Part shown: positions 8,082 through 16,537 of the stretch, piece after piece
Layout: every line of letters starts with the position of its first letter
Numbering within the stretch: the first letter of the stretch is position 1
The notes under the pieces: model-generated
The model's database searches: none
Seen by the model: only the letters and a program-made list of their open reading frames with translations
What the model was told of the DNA's origin: nothing
Source: [Leptolyngbya] sp. JSC-1
Lineage (GTDB): Bacteria; Cyanobacteriota; Cyanobacteriia; Elainellales; Elainellaceae
Direction of reading: 5' to 3'
DNA: 64,000 nt
NCBI GenBank assembly: GCA_000733415.1
Contig: KL662191.1
Location: 510,415 to 574,414 of the forward strand
Program-made: the position numbers and the translations under genes

Positions 8082-9668
8082 ATGAGAACCCTACTAATCT
8101 GGCCTATTCTGCCGAATTCCTTCTGGTCTTATCAAGCCACCCTCGACTTGGCTGGGCTGCGAGCTACCAATCCACCGCTGGGATTGCTTACGGTTGCTGC
8201 CCTACTGCCCCAAGACTGGGAGTTTCGCTTAATTGACCGCAATGTCCAGCTCGAAACCGACGCGGATTGGGAATGGTGCGATCTGGTGATCATCTCGGCA
8301 ATGGTGATCCAGAAACAGGACTTTCAAGATCTGATCCGCAAAGGTGTAGCGCTGGGTAAGAAAGTCGCGGTAGGCGGCCCGTTTCCGACCTCGGTACCAG
8401 ACGTGGCGCTAGAAGCCGGAGCGCACTACCTGATTCTAGACGAGGGGGAAATCACGATTCCCATGTTTGTCGAAGCATTGGCAAACGGCGAAGAACGAGG
8501 CGTATTCCGGACGTTGGAAAAACCCGATGTCACCCAAACCCCGATTCCCCGCTTTGATTTACTCAACCTCGATGCCTATCTAGCGATTACGCTTCAGTTC
8601 TCGCGCGGCTGTCCGTTTCAATGTGAGTTCTGCGACATTATCACCCTCTATGGCCGCAAACCCCGCACCAAAACCCCAGAGCAAATGCTGAGGGAGTTTG
8701 ATGTGCTCTACAACATGGGCTGGCGGCGCATTGTATTTGTAGTAGACGATAACTTCATTGGCAACAAGCGCAACGCTAAGGTGTTCCTGCGCGAGCTGAT
8801 TCCCTGGATGCAGGCGCACAACTATCCGTTTATGTTAGTTACCGAAGCCTCGCTGAACCTGGCCGAAGACGATGAGATGATTGATTTGCTAGTGCAGGCC
8901 GGGTTCACGATGGTGTTCATGGGCATCGAAACGCCCGATGTCGATAGCCTCAAGGGCATCCACAAAGAGCAAAATACCCGCAGTTCGCTAATGGAAGCAT
9001 GCCACAAAATCACCAAAGCCGGATTGCAGATCATGTCTGGCTTCATCCTAGGGTTTGATGGTGAGAATCCGGGAGCCGGACAGCGGATTCAGGCATTTGT
9101 GGAAGAAACAGGCATTCCCCAAGCTCACCTCAACCTGCTGCAAGCCCTGCACAACACGGCCATGTGGCAACGGCTAAAGCAAGAAGGGCGCTTAATCGAA
9201 ACCTTGGACGACTTTGCCGCCGCCGGTTCGCAAAAGTCGCTGATGAACTTTGTGCCGACTCGGCCTCTAGAAGACATCGTGCGGGAATTCATTCACGCTT
9301 TCTGGAATCTGTACGAACCGGACGCCTACCTCAAACGCACCTTCCGCCATTTCTGCATGATGGAAGGCAAGCGGCCTCGCGGCAACCGACCCATCGGCTG
9401 GCATGAATTCAACTTGTTTACAGCAGTCTGCTGGCGGCAAGGCATTTTGCGCTCGACTCGCTGGCGCTTCTGGTATCAACTTCTGAGCATGGCCCTGCGC
9501 AAACCGCACCTATGTTATGACTATCTAGCCGCGCTGGGCTTTGGTGAGCATTTCTTCAGCTTCCGGCACGAAGTCAAAGCCAACCTAGAAGAAAAACTGC
9601 CTGCCCTTAGAACCATCCCTGTTCTACAACCTGCAGAAACCTCAGAAGACCTGTATGTGAAAACCTGA
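8082..9668 (+). CDS. B12-binding-type radical SAM protein
   Basis: 528 residues from ATG 8082, chosen for the GGAG site about 8 nt upstream. Residues ~1-150 are a Rossmann-like cobalamin-binding-type domain (LLIWPILPNSFWSY, NPPLGLLTVAALLP, VAVGGPFPTSVP). Residues ~165-400 are a radical SAM barrel with the [4Fe-4S] ligands Cys177, Cys181 and Cys184 (SRGCPFQCEFCD), then DDNFIGNKRNAK and FMGIETPD. The C-terminal ~120 residues match the tail (DUF4070-like) of a cyanobacterial radical SAM group. The substrate is unknown. Simple GGTGAATAGG-type repeats follow the stop. It stands alone between divergent fetB-like and transposon-remnant genes. Confidence 0.85.
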   Translation: MRTLLIWPILPNSFWSYQATLDLAGLRATNPPLGLLTVAALLPQDWEFRLIDRNVQLETDADWEWCDLVIISAMVIQKQDFQDLIRKGVALGKKVAVGGPFPTSVPDVALEAGAHYLILDEGEITIPMFVEALANGEERGVFRTLEKPDVTQTPIPRFDLLNLDAYLAITLQFSRGCPFQCEFCDIITLYGRKPRTKTPEQMLREFDVLYNMGWRRIVFVVDDNFIGNKRNAKVFLRELIPWMQAHNYPFMLVTEASLNLAEDDEMIDLLVQAGFTMVFMGIETPDVDSLKGIHKEQNTRSSLMEACHKITKAGLQIMSGFILGFDGENPGAGQRIQAFVEETGIPQAHLNLLQALHNTAMWQRLKQEGRLIETLDDFAAAGSQKSLMNFVPTRPLEDIVREFIHAFWNLYEPDAYLKRTFRHFCMMEGKRPRGNRPIGWHEFNLFTAVCWRQGILRSTRWRFWYQLLSMALRKPHLCYDYLAALGFGEHFFSFRHEVKANLEEKLPALRTIPVLQPAETSEDLYVKT

Positions 9669-9767
9669 TGGTGGATCAGAGATAGGTGAATAGGTAGATG
9701 AGTGGGCGGCCTATACTGACTACAGCATCTGCCGAAGCATGCAGCAGTTGACACCTATGAACTACTC

Positions 9768-10007
9768 TCAGCCGCTTTGCTGAGCTGAGGGTTTCTGTCG
9801 CTTCGTTACCGCAGGTTGCTTCATGCTTCCGAATGAGTTCTGCTGCTCGAAGTAGTCAACACTGTGACCCCGCTTTTGATACTGGGTTTTACGGTTAGCG
9901 ATCGCCGCGTTGTACAGACTGCGATGCATCTTCCGTGCCCAGTGCAGTTTTACGATCTGAGCAGCAGATGGATAGAGCCGGCAGGTAATGCGGCGTGTTA
10001 CACTCAT
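9768..10007 (-). pseudogene. IS200/IS605-family TnpB, N-terminal remnant
   Basis: 79 residues. The first ~58 (MSVTRRITCRLYPSAAQ...YNAAIANRKTQYQKRGHSVDYFEQQN) match the N-terminal helical domain of TnpB/OrfB proteins common in cyanobacteria; a full protein is about 400 residues. The last ~20 residues (GSMKQPAVTKRQKPSAQQSG) are basic and look like a TnpB C-terminal tail, so an internal deletion that joined both ends is possible. RuvC and zinc-finger parts are missing, so nuclease activity is excluded. A consensus TATAAT lies 6 nt upstream of the ATG. A CTCAGC...GCTGAG hairpin overlaps the stop and could be part of an element end. Confidence 0.8.
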
Positions 10008-10013
10008 GGAGTC

Positions 10014-10019
10014 ATTATA
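10014..10019 (-). promoter_or_regulatory. Consensus -10 box for the tnpB remnant
   Basis: TATAAT on the minus strand, 6 nt upstream of the tnpB-remnant ATG. Transcription would begin at or beside the start codon, giving a leaderless message. No good -35 box is seen. Confidence 0.45.
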
Positions 10020-10035
10020 GCGTCAAAAAGGCACC

Positions 10036-10164
10036 ATGAAACGATTTTCTTTAAGGCTTTCGGATGAAGAGTACACAAAAGTTGCGGCACATGCAGAGAA
10101 AACGGAGCAATCTCTTAATGATGTAATTCGAGATCTGATTCGTCGGTGGAGTCCCAAAGCGTAG
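10036..10164 (+). CDS. Small ribbon-helix-helix protein divergent from the tnpB remnant
   Basis: 42 residues. ATG 10036 is followed by an uninterrupted frame to TAG 10162. The protein begins MKRFSLRLSDEEYTKVAAHA and ends NDVIRDLIRRWSPKA, matching the beta-strand/helix/helix pattern of Arc/CopG/MetJ-type DNA-binding proteins. It is divergent from the TnpB remnant, with only 28 nt between the two starts. From memory, such small proteins often sit beside cyanobacterial IS200/IS605-type tnpB genes. A regulatory role for the shared promoter region is plausible but not shown. The gene is intact although its partner is not. Confidence 0.7.
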   Translation: MKRFSLRLSDEEYTKVAAHAEKTEQSLNDVIRDLIRRWSPKA

Positions 10165-10330
10165 CTGTTCGCCTACGGTTTTTGCTACGCACACGCTTCG
10201 CGAACACACGCTACCCTTTCCCAAGCCGCTACGCTGTTGCTTGCTTCCCGCAGGGTGCATGGGGACTGCCGCCATTACGTTCAAGTCAAGATGTAGAAGC
10301 GATGTAGAAGCGATTCTGCATCTTTTTTTA
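10165..10330. repeat. Cyanobacterial interspersed GC-rich repeat, possible element end
   Basis: Contains short repeated and inverted words (ctacgcacacgcttcgcgaaca, tgttcgcctacgg, ccgctacgctg) typical of small interspersed repeats in cyanobacteria, plus the 15-bp word gatgtagaagcgat partly duplicated near 10290-10315. It directly follows the ribbon-helix-helix gene and may include the other end of the IS200/IS605 remnant. No gene is seen between 10165 and 10539. Confidence 0.45.
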
Positions 10331-10496
10331 GCACTCCTGAGATTCGAATTCCTTTGATCCTATTCCCGCCTGCTTCCCCCCAACCACTCCTGATCCCCTC
10401 CCATTTCCATCCAAATTTAAATTCTCAATTTGTAGAAAAACCATGATTGCTATACGCTAGTGATCAATAGAACGAACGTATTAATCAATCAAAACC

Positions 10497-10531
10497 TCCC
10501 CATCTTCCCCATCTTCCCCACCTCCACTCGC
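10497..10531 (+). repeat. Simple repeat upstream of the HerA-like gene
   Basis: Pyrimidine-rich tandem words (ccccatcttccccatcttcccc) of a kind often interspersed in cyanobacterial genomes. It ends just upstream of the ATG at 10540 and leaves no recognisable Shine-Dalgarno site for that gene. Confidence 0.7.
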
Positions 10532-10539
10532 TCCCTCCC

Positions 10540-12276
10540 ATGAATCCAGACACCCCCCTCGGTTCCGTTATTCAAGGCTCGCTCAGTCAGGGCTTAGAAG
10601 TGCGCCTGCATGCCGACGTTTTGGTTGAAGATATGCGCGTCGGCAAATTTCTGGTGGTGCAGGGGGTGCGCTCCCGCTTCTTTTGTATGCTCACGGATGT
10701 CACCTTGGGCACAGCTAGCTCCCGAATTCTGGCGAATCCACCGGAGCCGAGCAACACCTTCCTGCAGGAAGTGCTAGCTGGTACCGGCACCTTTGGCACG
10801 ATTAACCTCTCGCCAATGCTGATGTTTACGCCCAAGGCAGAGCCACCAATGCAGCGGGGGGCTGAAGCGGGGAAACGGCAAAAAGCAAAAGGCAAAGGGC
10901 AAAATTCGCAGCTGGCGTCCTTTGAAGCGAATACCAACGCGGTTGAGCTGCTGCCGGTTAAAACCATTCCCAGCCATTTTAGCCAGGTATATGATGCCTC
11001 GGAGCGGGACTTTCGGGCGGTGTTTGGCTGGGAGGATGATCCGCAGCGGCGCAATTTTGCGATTGGACAGCCGATTGATATGGATGTGCCAATTTGTTTG
11101 GATTTGGATCGGTTTGTGGAGCGCAGTAACGGCGTGTTTGGCAAATCAGGGACAGGAAAATCGTTTCTGACGCGGCTGCTGCTGTCGGGGATTATTCGCA
11201 AACGGGCCGCGGTCAATTTAATTTTTGATATGCATTCCGAGTATGGCTGGGAAGCCACCCGCGAGGGCAAGCAGTTTAGTACGGTAAAGGGGCTGCGGCA
11301 GTTGTTTCCCAGTCAGGTGCAGATCTACACCCTCGACCCCGAATCGACCCGACGGCGCGGTGTGCGGGATGCACAGGAACTCTACATCAGCTACGACCAG
11401 ATTGAAGTTGAAGATCTGATGCTGGTGCGGGGTGAACTGAATTTGTCTGAAGCCAGTTTGGAAAACGCGATTATTCTGCGCAACGAATTTGGCAAAGCCT
11501 GGATCTCGCGGCTGTTGTCGATGAGCAACGAAGAAATTCAGGAGTTTTGCGAAGTCAAGATGGGCAGCAAGTCGTCGATTATGGCGTTGCAGCGCAAATT
11601 GACCCGATTGGATGACTTGAAGTATCTGCGTCCTACCTGTCCACGTAACTATGTGGCGCAGGTGTTGGAATCGCTGGAAGCCGGGAAGCATGTGGTGGTC
11701 GAGTTTGGCTCCCAGTCCAATATGCTCTCCTACATGCTGGCGACAAATATCATTGCCCGCCGCATCCACGCCAGCTATGTCCACAAAGCCGAACGGTTTT
11801 TGCAGACGAAAAATCCCAGCGACCGGCCACAGCAGCTGGTTGTCACCATCGAAGAAGCCCACCGGTTTTTGGATCCGGCCACAGTGCGGCAAACTATTTT
11901 CGGCACGATCGCCCGCGAGATGCGCAAGTATTTTGTCACCCTGCTGGTGGTGGATCAGCGGCCCTCTGGAATTGACAACGAAGTGATGTCTCAGGTCGGC
12001 ACGCGCATCACCGCTTTATTGAATGACGAAAAAGACATTGACGCAATTTTTACCGGCGTTTCTGGTGGGCAAGCGTTGCGCTCGGTGCTGGCTAAGCTCG
12101 ACTCTAAGCAGCAGGCGTTGATTCTAGGTCATGCCGTACCGATGCCGGTTGTGGTCCGTACCCGTCCCTACGATGAATCCTTCTACGCCGAAATTGGCGA
12201 AACCCCCTGGGAAGACCTGCCGACTGAAGCGATTTTCCGAGCGGCTGAGTCCGCCAAAGCCGATTTAGGGTTTTAA
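10540..12276 (+). CDS. HerA-like (DUF87) ATPase
   Basis: 578 residues. The N-terminal ~100 residues are a HAS-barrel-like beta domain (GSVIQGSLSQGLEVRL, VGKFLVVQG). The ATPase core has Walker A GKSGTGKS at residues 201-208, Walker B-like LVVTIEEAHRFL and sensor region LVVDQRPSGID, as in HerA/VirB4-FtsK-related hexameric DNA translocases. Archaeal HerA works with the nuclease NurA in end resection; cyanobacterial homologues are not well characterised and no nurA is adjacent. A Lys/Gly/Gln-rich low-complexity stretch at about residues 110-122 (KRQKAKGKGQ) looks like an in-frame insertion of an intergenic-type repeat between the beta domain and the ATPase. Confidence 0.85.
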   Translation: MNPDTPLGSVIQGSLSQGLEVRLHADVLVEDMRVGKFLVVQGVRSRFFCMLTDVTLGTASSRILANPPEPSNTFLQEVLAGTGTFGTINLSPMLMFTPKAEPPMQRGAEAGKRQKAKGKGQNSQLASFEANTNAVELLPVKTIPSHFSQVYDASERDFRAVFGWEDDPQRRNFAIGQPIDMDVPICLDLDRFVERSNGVFGKSGTGKSFLTRLLLSGIIRKRAAVNLIFDMHSEYGWEATREGKQFSTVKGLRQLFPSQVQIYTLDPESTRRRGVRDAQELYISYDQIEVEDLMLVRGELNLSEASLENAIILRNEFGKAWISRLLSMSNEEIQEFCEVKMGSKSSIMALQRKLTRLDDLKYLRPTCPRNYVAQVLESLEAGKHVVVEFGSQSNMLSYMLATNIIARRIHASYVHKAERFLQTKNPSDRPQQLVVTIEEAHRFLDPATVRQTIFGTIAREMRKYFVTLLVVDQRPSGIDNEVMSQVGTRITALLNDEKDIDAIFTGVSGGQALRSVLAKLDSKQQALILGHAVPMPVVVRTRPYDESFYAEIGETPWEDLPTEAIFRAAESAKADLGF

Positions 12277-13076
12277 CCGTTTCCCCAACCACCTCGAATG
12301 GCGAGGTACGGTAATCTGGCAGGGTTTCCCGTACCCCCATATCCCTAGAAAGACGGGATCATAATCAAAGATCTAAGAATTTTACTGAAATTGGTAAGAA
12401 CCAGCCCTGATCAGGCTTTGAGGCGCAGTTGCAGAATGCAGAATCATCCATTCCGGAATCACCGGATTTTGTCAAGCAAGTTCATCCGATCGGATGAATT
12501 CACGACACTTTACTGGAGATTAAAGTTGTATTACCATTATAGATAAGCAAACTCATAACGATTTCGTTTTACGCCCTTCCACTGAGATTTCTACAGCAAC
12601 AATGCTTTGCCAGATCGTGTCTTGCCAGATGATTTTTGATTCGGCATTTACCCGGACGGTATTTGTTCCGATAGTGCTTTGTCAGGCTTAGTGCCAGATT
12701 TAGTGGGTTGTGAAGAGGTTGGTAGCTAGATTTAAGAACTTATTGCGCTGAGACTGAAGCCTGAATTCTCATCTTGACCCCTAGTGATCTCAAAACTGAT
12801 CCCGATTTTCCTCTTCAGTATGACATCCTAGCCCCTATAAAGATATAGCGCTAGAAGATTGCGATCCAATTCGACTCATTTCTGACTTCATTATTCACCT
12901 GCTTCGACTGCCACCCAACCGAATCCTATTCCTTCGCTTCAGCAGCATTCTCTGAGGTAGTCAGCACGCCTTCTTCCAACCCCTTGTATTGATCTTGCTG
13001 TATTTGCCCTGGAAACTTCTGTTTCCCACACACCGTACTTCTATTAGCCCTGTCCGAAGGAGATTAATCAATCCTC
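12277..13076. other. Intergenic region upstream of the sigma factor
   Basis: 800 bp without a convincing gene. A GGTACGG...CCGTACC inverted repeat at about 12304-12334 follows the HerA-like stop but has no T-run. A group-2 sigma gene with a long leader is expected here, but no promoter can be assigned with confidence. Confidence 0.5.
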
Positions 13077-14081
13077 ATGTCAACCGCCAATACCGAAGCC
13101 AAAACCAATAAGACTAAAGCCACCAAGCCGCTCTTCACCGCAGACATGGTGCGTACCTACCTACATGAGATTGGACGGGTACCCCTGCTGACTCATGAGC
13201 AGGAGATTGTCTATGGTAAGCAAGTGCAACAAATGATGGCATTGCTAGAAACCAAAGAGGCGCTGACTGCCAAACTGGATCGGGAACCCACTCAAGCAGA
13301 ATGGGCCACAGCCGCCAACCTGAGCGAAACTGAACTAGAAAAAGCCATGCGGTTGGGTCAACGCGCTAAGCAAAAAATGGTGGAAGCAAACCTGCGCTTG
13401 GTAGTCGCCATTGCCAAGAAGTATCAGAAGCGCAACCTAGAATTCCTCGATTTGATTCAAGAAGGCACGCTGGGACTGGAGCGGGGCGTTGAGAAATTTG
13501 ATCCAACACGCGGCTACAAGTTCTCGACCTATGCCTACTGGTGGATTCGTCAGGCAATTACCCGCGCCATTGCTCAGCAGGCCCGCACGATTCGCTTGCC
13601 GATTCACATTACCGAAAAGCTCAACAAGATCAAGAAAGTGCAGCGAGAGCTGACGCAAAAGCTGGGCCGCAGCCCCAATCCGGCAGAGATTGCGGAAGCG
13701 CTGGATCTGGAAACCAGCGAAATTCGTGAGTTCTTGATGATGGCCCGTCAGCCGGTCTCGTTAGACCTGCGAGTAGGCGATAACCAAGATACCGAACTGC
13801 AAGACCTGCTGGAAGATGAGAGCGAAAGCGCTTCGCCAGAAACCTACGCAACCCAAGAATCCCTCCGCCGCGACCTGGAAGGGATGCTGTCGGAACTGAC
13901 GCCGCAGCAGCGAGAGGTGATCGTTCTGCGATTTGGCCTACAAGATGGCAATGAGCTATCCCTCGCCAAGGTGGGTCAACGGATGAACATTAGCCGGGAG
14001 CGAGTACGGCAGCTCGAACGGCAAGCATTAGATCATCTGCGTCGCCGTAAGGCCAACGTGCGTGGCTATCTTGCCAGTTAG
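13077..14081 (+). CDS. Group-2 sigma-70 factor (RpoD/SigA family)
   Basis: 334 residues, the normal size for non-essential group-2 sigma factors. Seen in order: short polar N-terminus; region 1.2 (TADMVRTYLHEIGRVPLLTHEQE); region 2 (NLRLVVAIAKKYQKRNLEFLDLIQEGTLGLERGVEKFDPTRGYKFSTYAYWWIRQAITRAI as overlapping signatures); region 3 (IRLPIHITEKLNKI); region 4 helix-turn-helix (LSLAKVGQRMNISRERVRQLE). There is no long region 1.1. It binds core RNA polymerase and redirects it under stress or circadian and light conditions. The N-terminal block looks most like the SigD/SigB branch; that sub-assignment is tentative. AAGGAG lies upstream and a strong terminator follows, so it is monocistronic. Confidence 0.95.
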   Translation: MSTANTEAKTNKTKATKPLFTADMVRTYLHEIGRVPLLTHEQEIVYGKQVQQMMALLETKEALTAKLDREPTQAEWATAANLSETELEKAMRLGQRAKQKMVEANLRLVVAIAKKYQKRNLEFLDLIQEGTLGLERGVEKFDPTRGYKFSTYAYWWIRQAITRAIAQQARTIRLPIHITEKLNKIKKVQRELTQKLGRSPNPAEIAEALDLETSEIREFLMMARQPVSLDLRVGDNQDTELQDLLEDESESASPETYATQESLRRDLEGMLSELTPQQREVIVLRFGLQDGNELSLAKVGQRMNISRERVRQLERQALDHLRRRKANVRGYLAS

Positions 14082-14138
14082 CTGATTGATTGATGCCGAG
14101 TAGGCAAATTCTGCTGATTAACTGACTGCACGATGGGT

Positions 14139-14167
14139 GGGGTGTGGAAGACCATGCCCCGCTTTTT
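14139..14167 (+). terminator. Rho-independent terminator of the sigma factor gene
   Basis: A nine-base-pair stem (GGGGTGTGG with CCATGCCCC, two wobble pairs) with an AAGA loop is followed by GC and five T residues, 58 nt after the stop codon. The remaining intergenic DNA to 14638 shows no convincing gene. Confidence 0.8.
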
Positions 14168-14638
14168 AGGTTTTGTATTGCTGTGTCACCCCCTTTTTGA
14201 TAGAAAGCTCTACTCGTTTGCCGAGGCTGGTATCTGTCTGAAGGTCAACCGATTGGGTGAGACTAAGGGGTGATGCGCATTGATGGCTGAATCCAGTACT
14301 CTGAGCGAAGTATGGACGCCACTCTAGTTTGAGCAAGTTTCTTTTCTCGAAGAGTTGCAAAAAATCAACAACTTTTCTGGAATCAGGTGAATTGCTTTTG
14401 TAGCCCTAGATTGTCGCCCTGTGGTTCCCGACCAGTTCCCGACCAAGTACCAGCAATGCCGAGACAGCAAGCATGATTGCAACGATATATTACACGGTAG
14501 TGTAAATTCTTTCCTGCAAGTGGATAGGTGGAAACAACCTCTCCGGTAGAGTGAAAGTAGATATCAGCAGTTTTTGTCTGTTTAACGGTTTAATCAATTA
14601 ATTTTTAGCAAAATTACTAGAAATAGGAGGAAACTACG

Positions 14639-15157
14639 GTGTTGAAATCTAATCAGCGTGCATCCCTACCGTGGCGTACTCTAGGCAAGCAGCTTCACAA
14701 ACCAATCGCAGGGCTATTTGTCGCCGCAGGTTTAGTCGCCGTTGGCGTTCCTGCCCCCGTTCAAAGTTCAGAAGCCGCCAATTCGACCGAGCGCCCCAGT
14801 ATGGCAGACGGTGTTTATCTATATGGGCAGTCAGCCGAACCTAACACAGTTGGCTCTGAGTATATTGTGTTTGAGATAAGCCAAGGCGAAGTCGTAGGTG
14901 GCTTTTATATGCCCAACTCCTCGTTTGATTGTTTCTATGGCACCGTACAGGCTGACCAACTGGCGCTGACCGTGATCGACAGCTACGAGCAAACTCGCCA
15001 TCCCTACGCTGTAGCACTAGCATCTACAGGCAATGTGGCGTCTGCCGGCAACGAAACTGCTGCACCAGTCGGTTTGGAAGGCTATCAGCGGTTACCTCAA
15101 CTCAGCGAAATTGATCAGCGTGTACTCTCTACCTGTAAGGCTGATCACAGTCGCTAG
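14639..15157 (+). CDS. Secreted conserved hypothetical protein
   Basis: 172 residues from GTG 14639, which has an AGGAGG site 8 nt upstream. The N-terminus is a long signal peptide (basic stretch to about residue 20, hydrophobic core PIAGLFVAAGLVAVGV, cleavage after about residue 45). The mature protein has a recognisable core (GVYLYGQSAEPNTVGSEYIVFE, GGFYMPNSSFDCFYG) that I associate with cyanobacterial proteins of unknown function. Two Cys (in FDCFYG and STCKAD) could form a disulfide. The nearest 3' signal is a hairpin about 115 nt downstream. No function assigned. Confidence 0.8.
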   Translation: MLKSNQRASLPWRTLGKQLHKPIAGLFVAAGLVAVGVPAPVQSSEAANSTERPSMADGVYLYGQSAEPNTVGSEYIVFEISQGEVVGGFYMPNSSFDCFYGTVQADQLALTVIDSYEQTRHPYAVALASTGNVASAGNETAAPVGLEGYQRLPQLSEIDQRVLSTCKADHSR

Positions 15158-15275
15158 TGAGACTGTCTGCCGAATTATTTGTTGATGGTGATTATAGACG
15201 CGAGGCTATATTTCTGAAATAATTACCACACTGTAATCCAGTCGAGCTTCGTCCACTATCATGTTGGTTGAGTAG

Positions 15276-15294
15276 CCCGCTCAGGCGGGTTTTG
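15276..15294 (+). terminator. Rho-independent terminator
   Basis: Hairpin CCCGC-TCAG-GCGGG followed by TTTT, extended by A-T and G-T pairs at the base. It lies 118 nt after the secreted hypothetical's stop and could end that transcript or a short RNA in between. Confidence 0.6.
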
Positions 15295-15450
15295 TCTATG
15301 GGAACGCGGCTACTGTTCAAGCAGTCGCTGCTTTGTGAGTCACAGCGCTTAGAGTTTCATGTTTAGATTTGCGTAAGTCGGCCTGCTCTTCCATTTGCCA
15401 CAGTTTATTTCTAGCTCTTATTTGATCTATTTCTGATTCTTATTCCATTA

Positions 15451-15897
15451 ATGTCTTCAATTGTTCTCAAAGTATTATCCTACTCTGAAGCAGCGGCTGA
15501 TATTAAAGCCATTCGTCAAGTCGTGTTTCAGATTGAGCAGGGCGTTGATCCAACCCTTGACTTTGATGGATTCGATGAAACGTCCCAGCATATTGTTGCC
15601 TATCTTGACCAAAAGCCAATCGGCACTGCTCGGATTCGCTACTTAACAGACCAGCTTGCCAAGATTGAACGAGTTGCGGTGTTATCGACCTATCGGGGGC
15701 AGGGAATCGGCAAGCAGATTATGGCAACTGCCATTGATTTTCTAGACCAGCAGAATATGCCAGAGAGCAAAGTTCATGCCCAAAGCCATGCAGCGGTGTT
15801 TTACCAAAAGCTGGGCTTTCAGCAGCAGGGTGAAGCTTTTTATGAAGCCGACATTTTGCACATTGAAATGAGAAGATCCCATCCTGCGTTGCAATGA
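15451..15897 (+). CDS. GNAT-family N-acetyltransferase
   Basis: 148 residues, the full size of a single-domain GNAT enzyme. Motif A for acetyl-CoA pyrophosphate binding is seen as ERVAVLSTYRGQGIGKQIMATAI. It is preceded by a strand with GTARIRYL and followed by SHAAVFYQKLGFQQQGEAF, the usual C-terminal strand/helix. The closest type is the ElaA/YjcF-like group acting on small amines or unknown substrates. The start ATG 15451 has no strong Shine-Dalgarno site. It stands alone between two long intergenic stretches. Family is sure; substrate is unknown. Confidence 0.88.
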   Translation: MSSIVLKVLSYSEAAADIKAIRQVVFQIEQGVDPTLDFDGFDETSQHIVAYLDQKPIGTARIRYLTDQLAKIERVAVLSTYRGQGIGKQIMATAIDFLDQQNMPESKVHAQSHAAVFYQKLGFQQQGEAFYEADILHIEMRRSHPALQ

Positions 15898-16338
15898 GTT
15901 TACAAAGAATAGTCAACCGCACTTGATTCACGGCGTTGTTGCTGTTGTCTAGATTACTTTCTGCTGGCTACCTTAAAAAGAATAAGGCTATTGGCTTTAA
16001 AGCTAACCAACGCAAGCAGTTAAAGCCAATAAAGGCGATTCAAAATTCCCTTCTGCAAAGATTTTTGCCCTTTCCCTTACGTTGTTTGGCCTCATCTACA
16101 CCTTTAGAGATAGGTATCAGTGCGGATTGATTTTAATAATTATTTTTGTATTCTGTTTATTAGAAACTCAACTTTTATTAAAGTTTTTCATAGTTCAGGA
16201 TCATGGCTTAGGAATACGGGAGATTCCTAGAATCACGAGAAGCGGCAGTTCAATACTCAATACTTAATCCAAATAGGAACAGATTGCTTGAGAAATTCGC
16301 TTGAGAACGATTTCGAGAAATTTACCTTTAAAACCCGT
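15898..16338. other. AT-rich intergenic region
   Basis: 441 bp between the GNAT and zinc-ribbon genes. It contains a near repeat (ggctttaaagctaaccaacgc and agttaaagccaataaaggc, partly inverted, near 15985-16035) but no gene-like reading frame. Confidence 0.4.
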
Positions 16339-16509
16339 ATGAACATTGACAATTGTTGCCCCTGCTGTTCCGAGCCGATGTTGCGTCATACCAGGCACGG
16401 TGGGTCTATCTACTGGTTTTGTCCGCATTGCTGGCAGGAAATGCCCAACCTGCTTTCTGAATTAGCAGACCGGAGGGCGTGCCACTCACTCGAATGTCTG
16501 GTGAAGTAG
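16339..16509 (+). CDS. Small zinc-ribbon protein
   Basis: 56 residues from ATG 16339. Two cysteine knuckles, CCPCC and FCPHC, flank MLRHTRHGGSIYWF and are followed by WQEMPNL. Spacing fits a treble-clef/zinc-ribbon fold. I recognise the arrangement CPCC-x-LLRH-x-YWFC-x-x-CWQEMP as recurrent in cyanobacterial small proteins of unknown function. An upstream in-frame start at 16288 is less likely because it adds non-conserved sequence. A nucleic-acid or protein contact role is an inference. Confidence 0.7.
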   Translation: MNIDNCCPCCSEPMLRHTRHGGSIYWFCPHCWQEMPNLLSELADRRACHSLECLVK

Positions 16510-16537
16510 GTTTGGTGTAGCGTCTGGGTAATACTGC

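Noticed and set aside
11218..11892. 224-codon minus-strand frame opposite the HerA-like gene
   Set aside because: Opposite a strongly conserved ATPase and without protein-like conservation.
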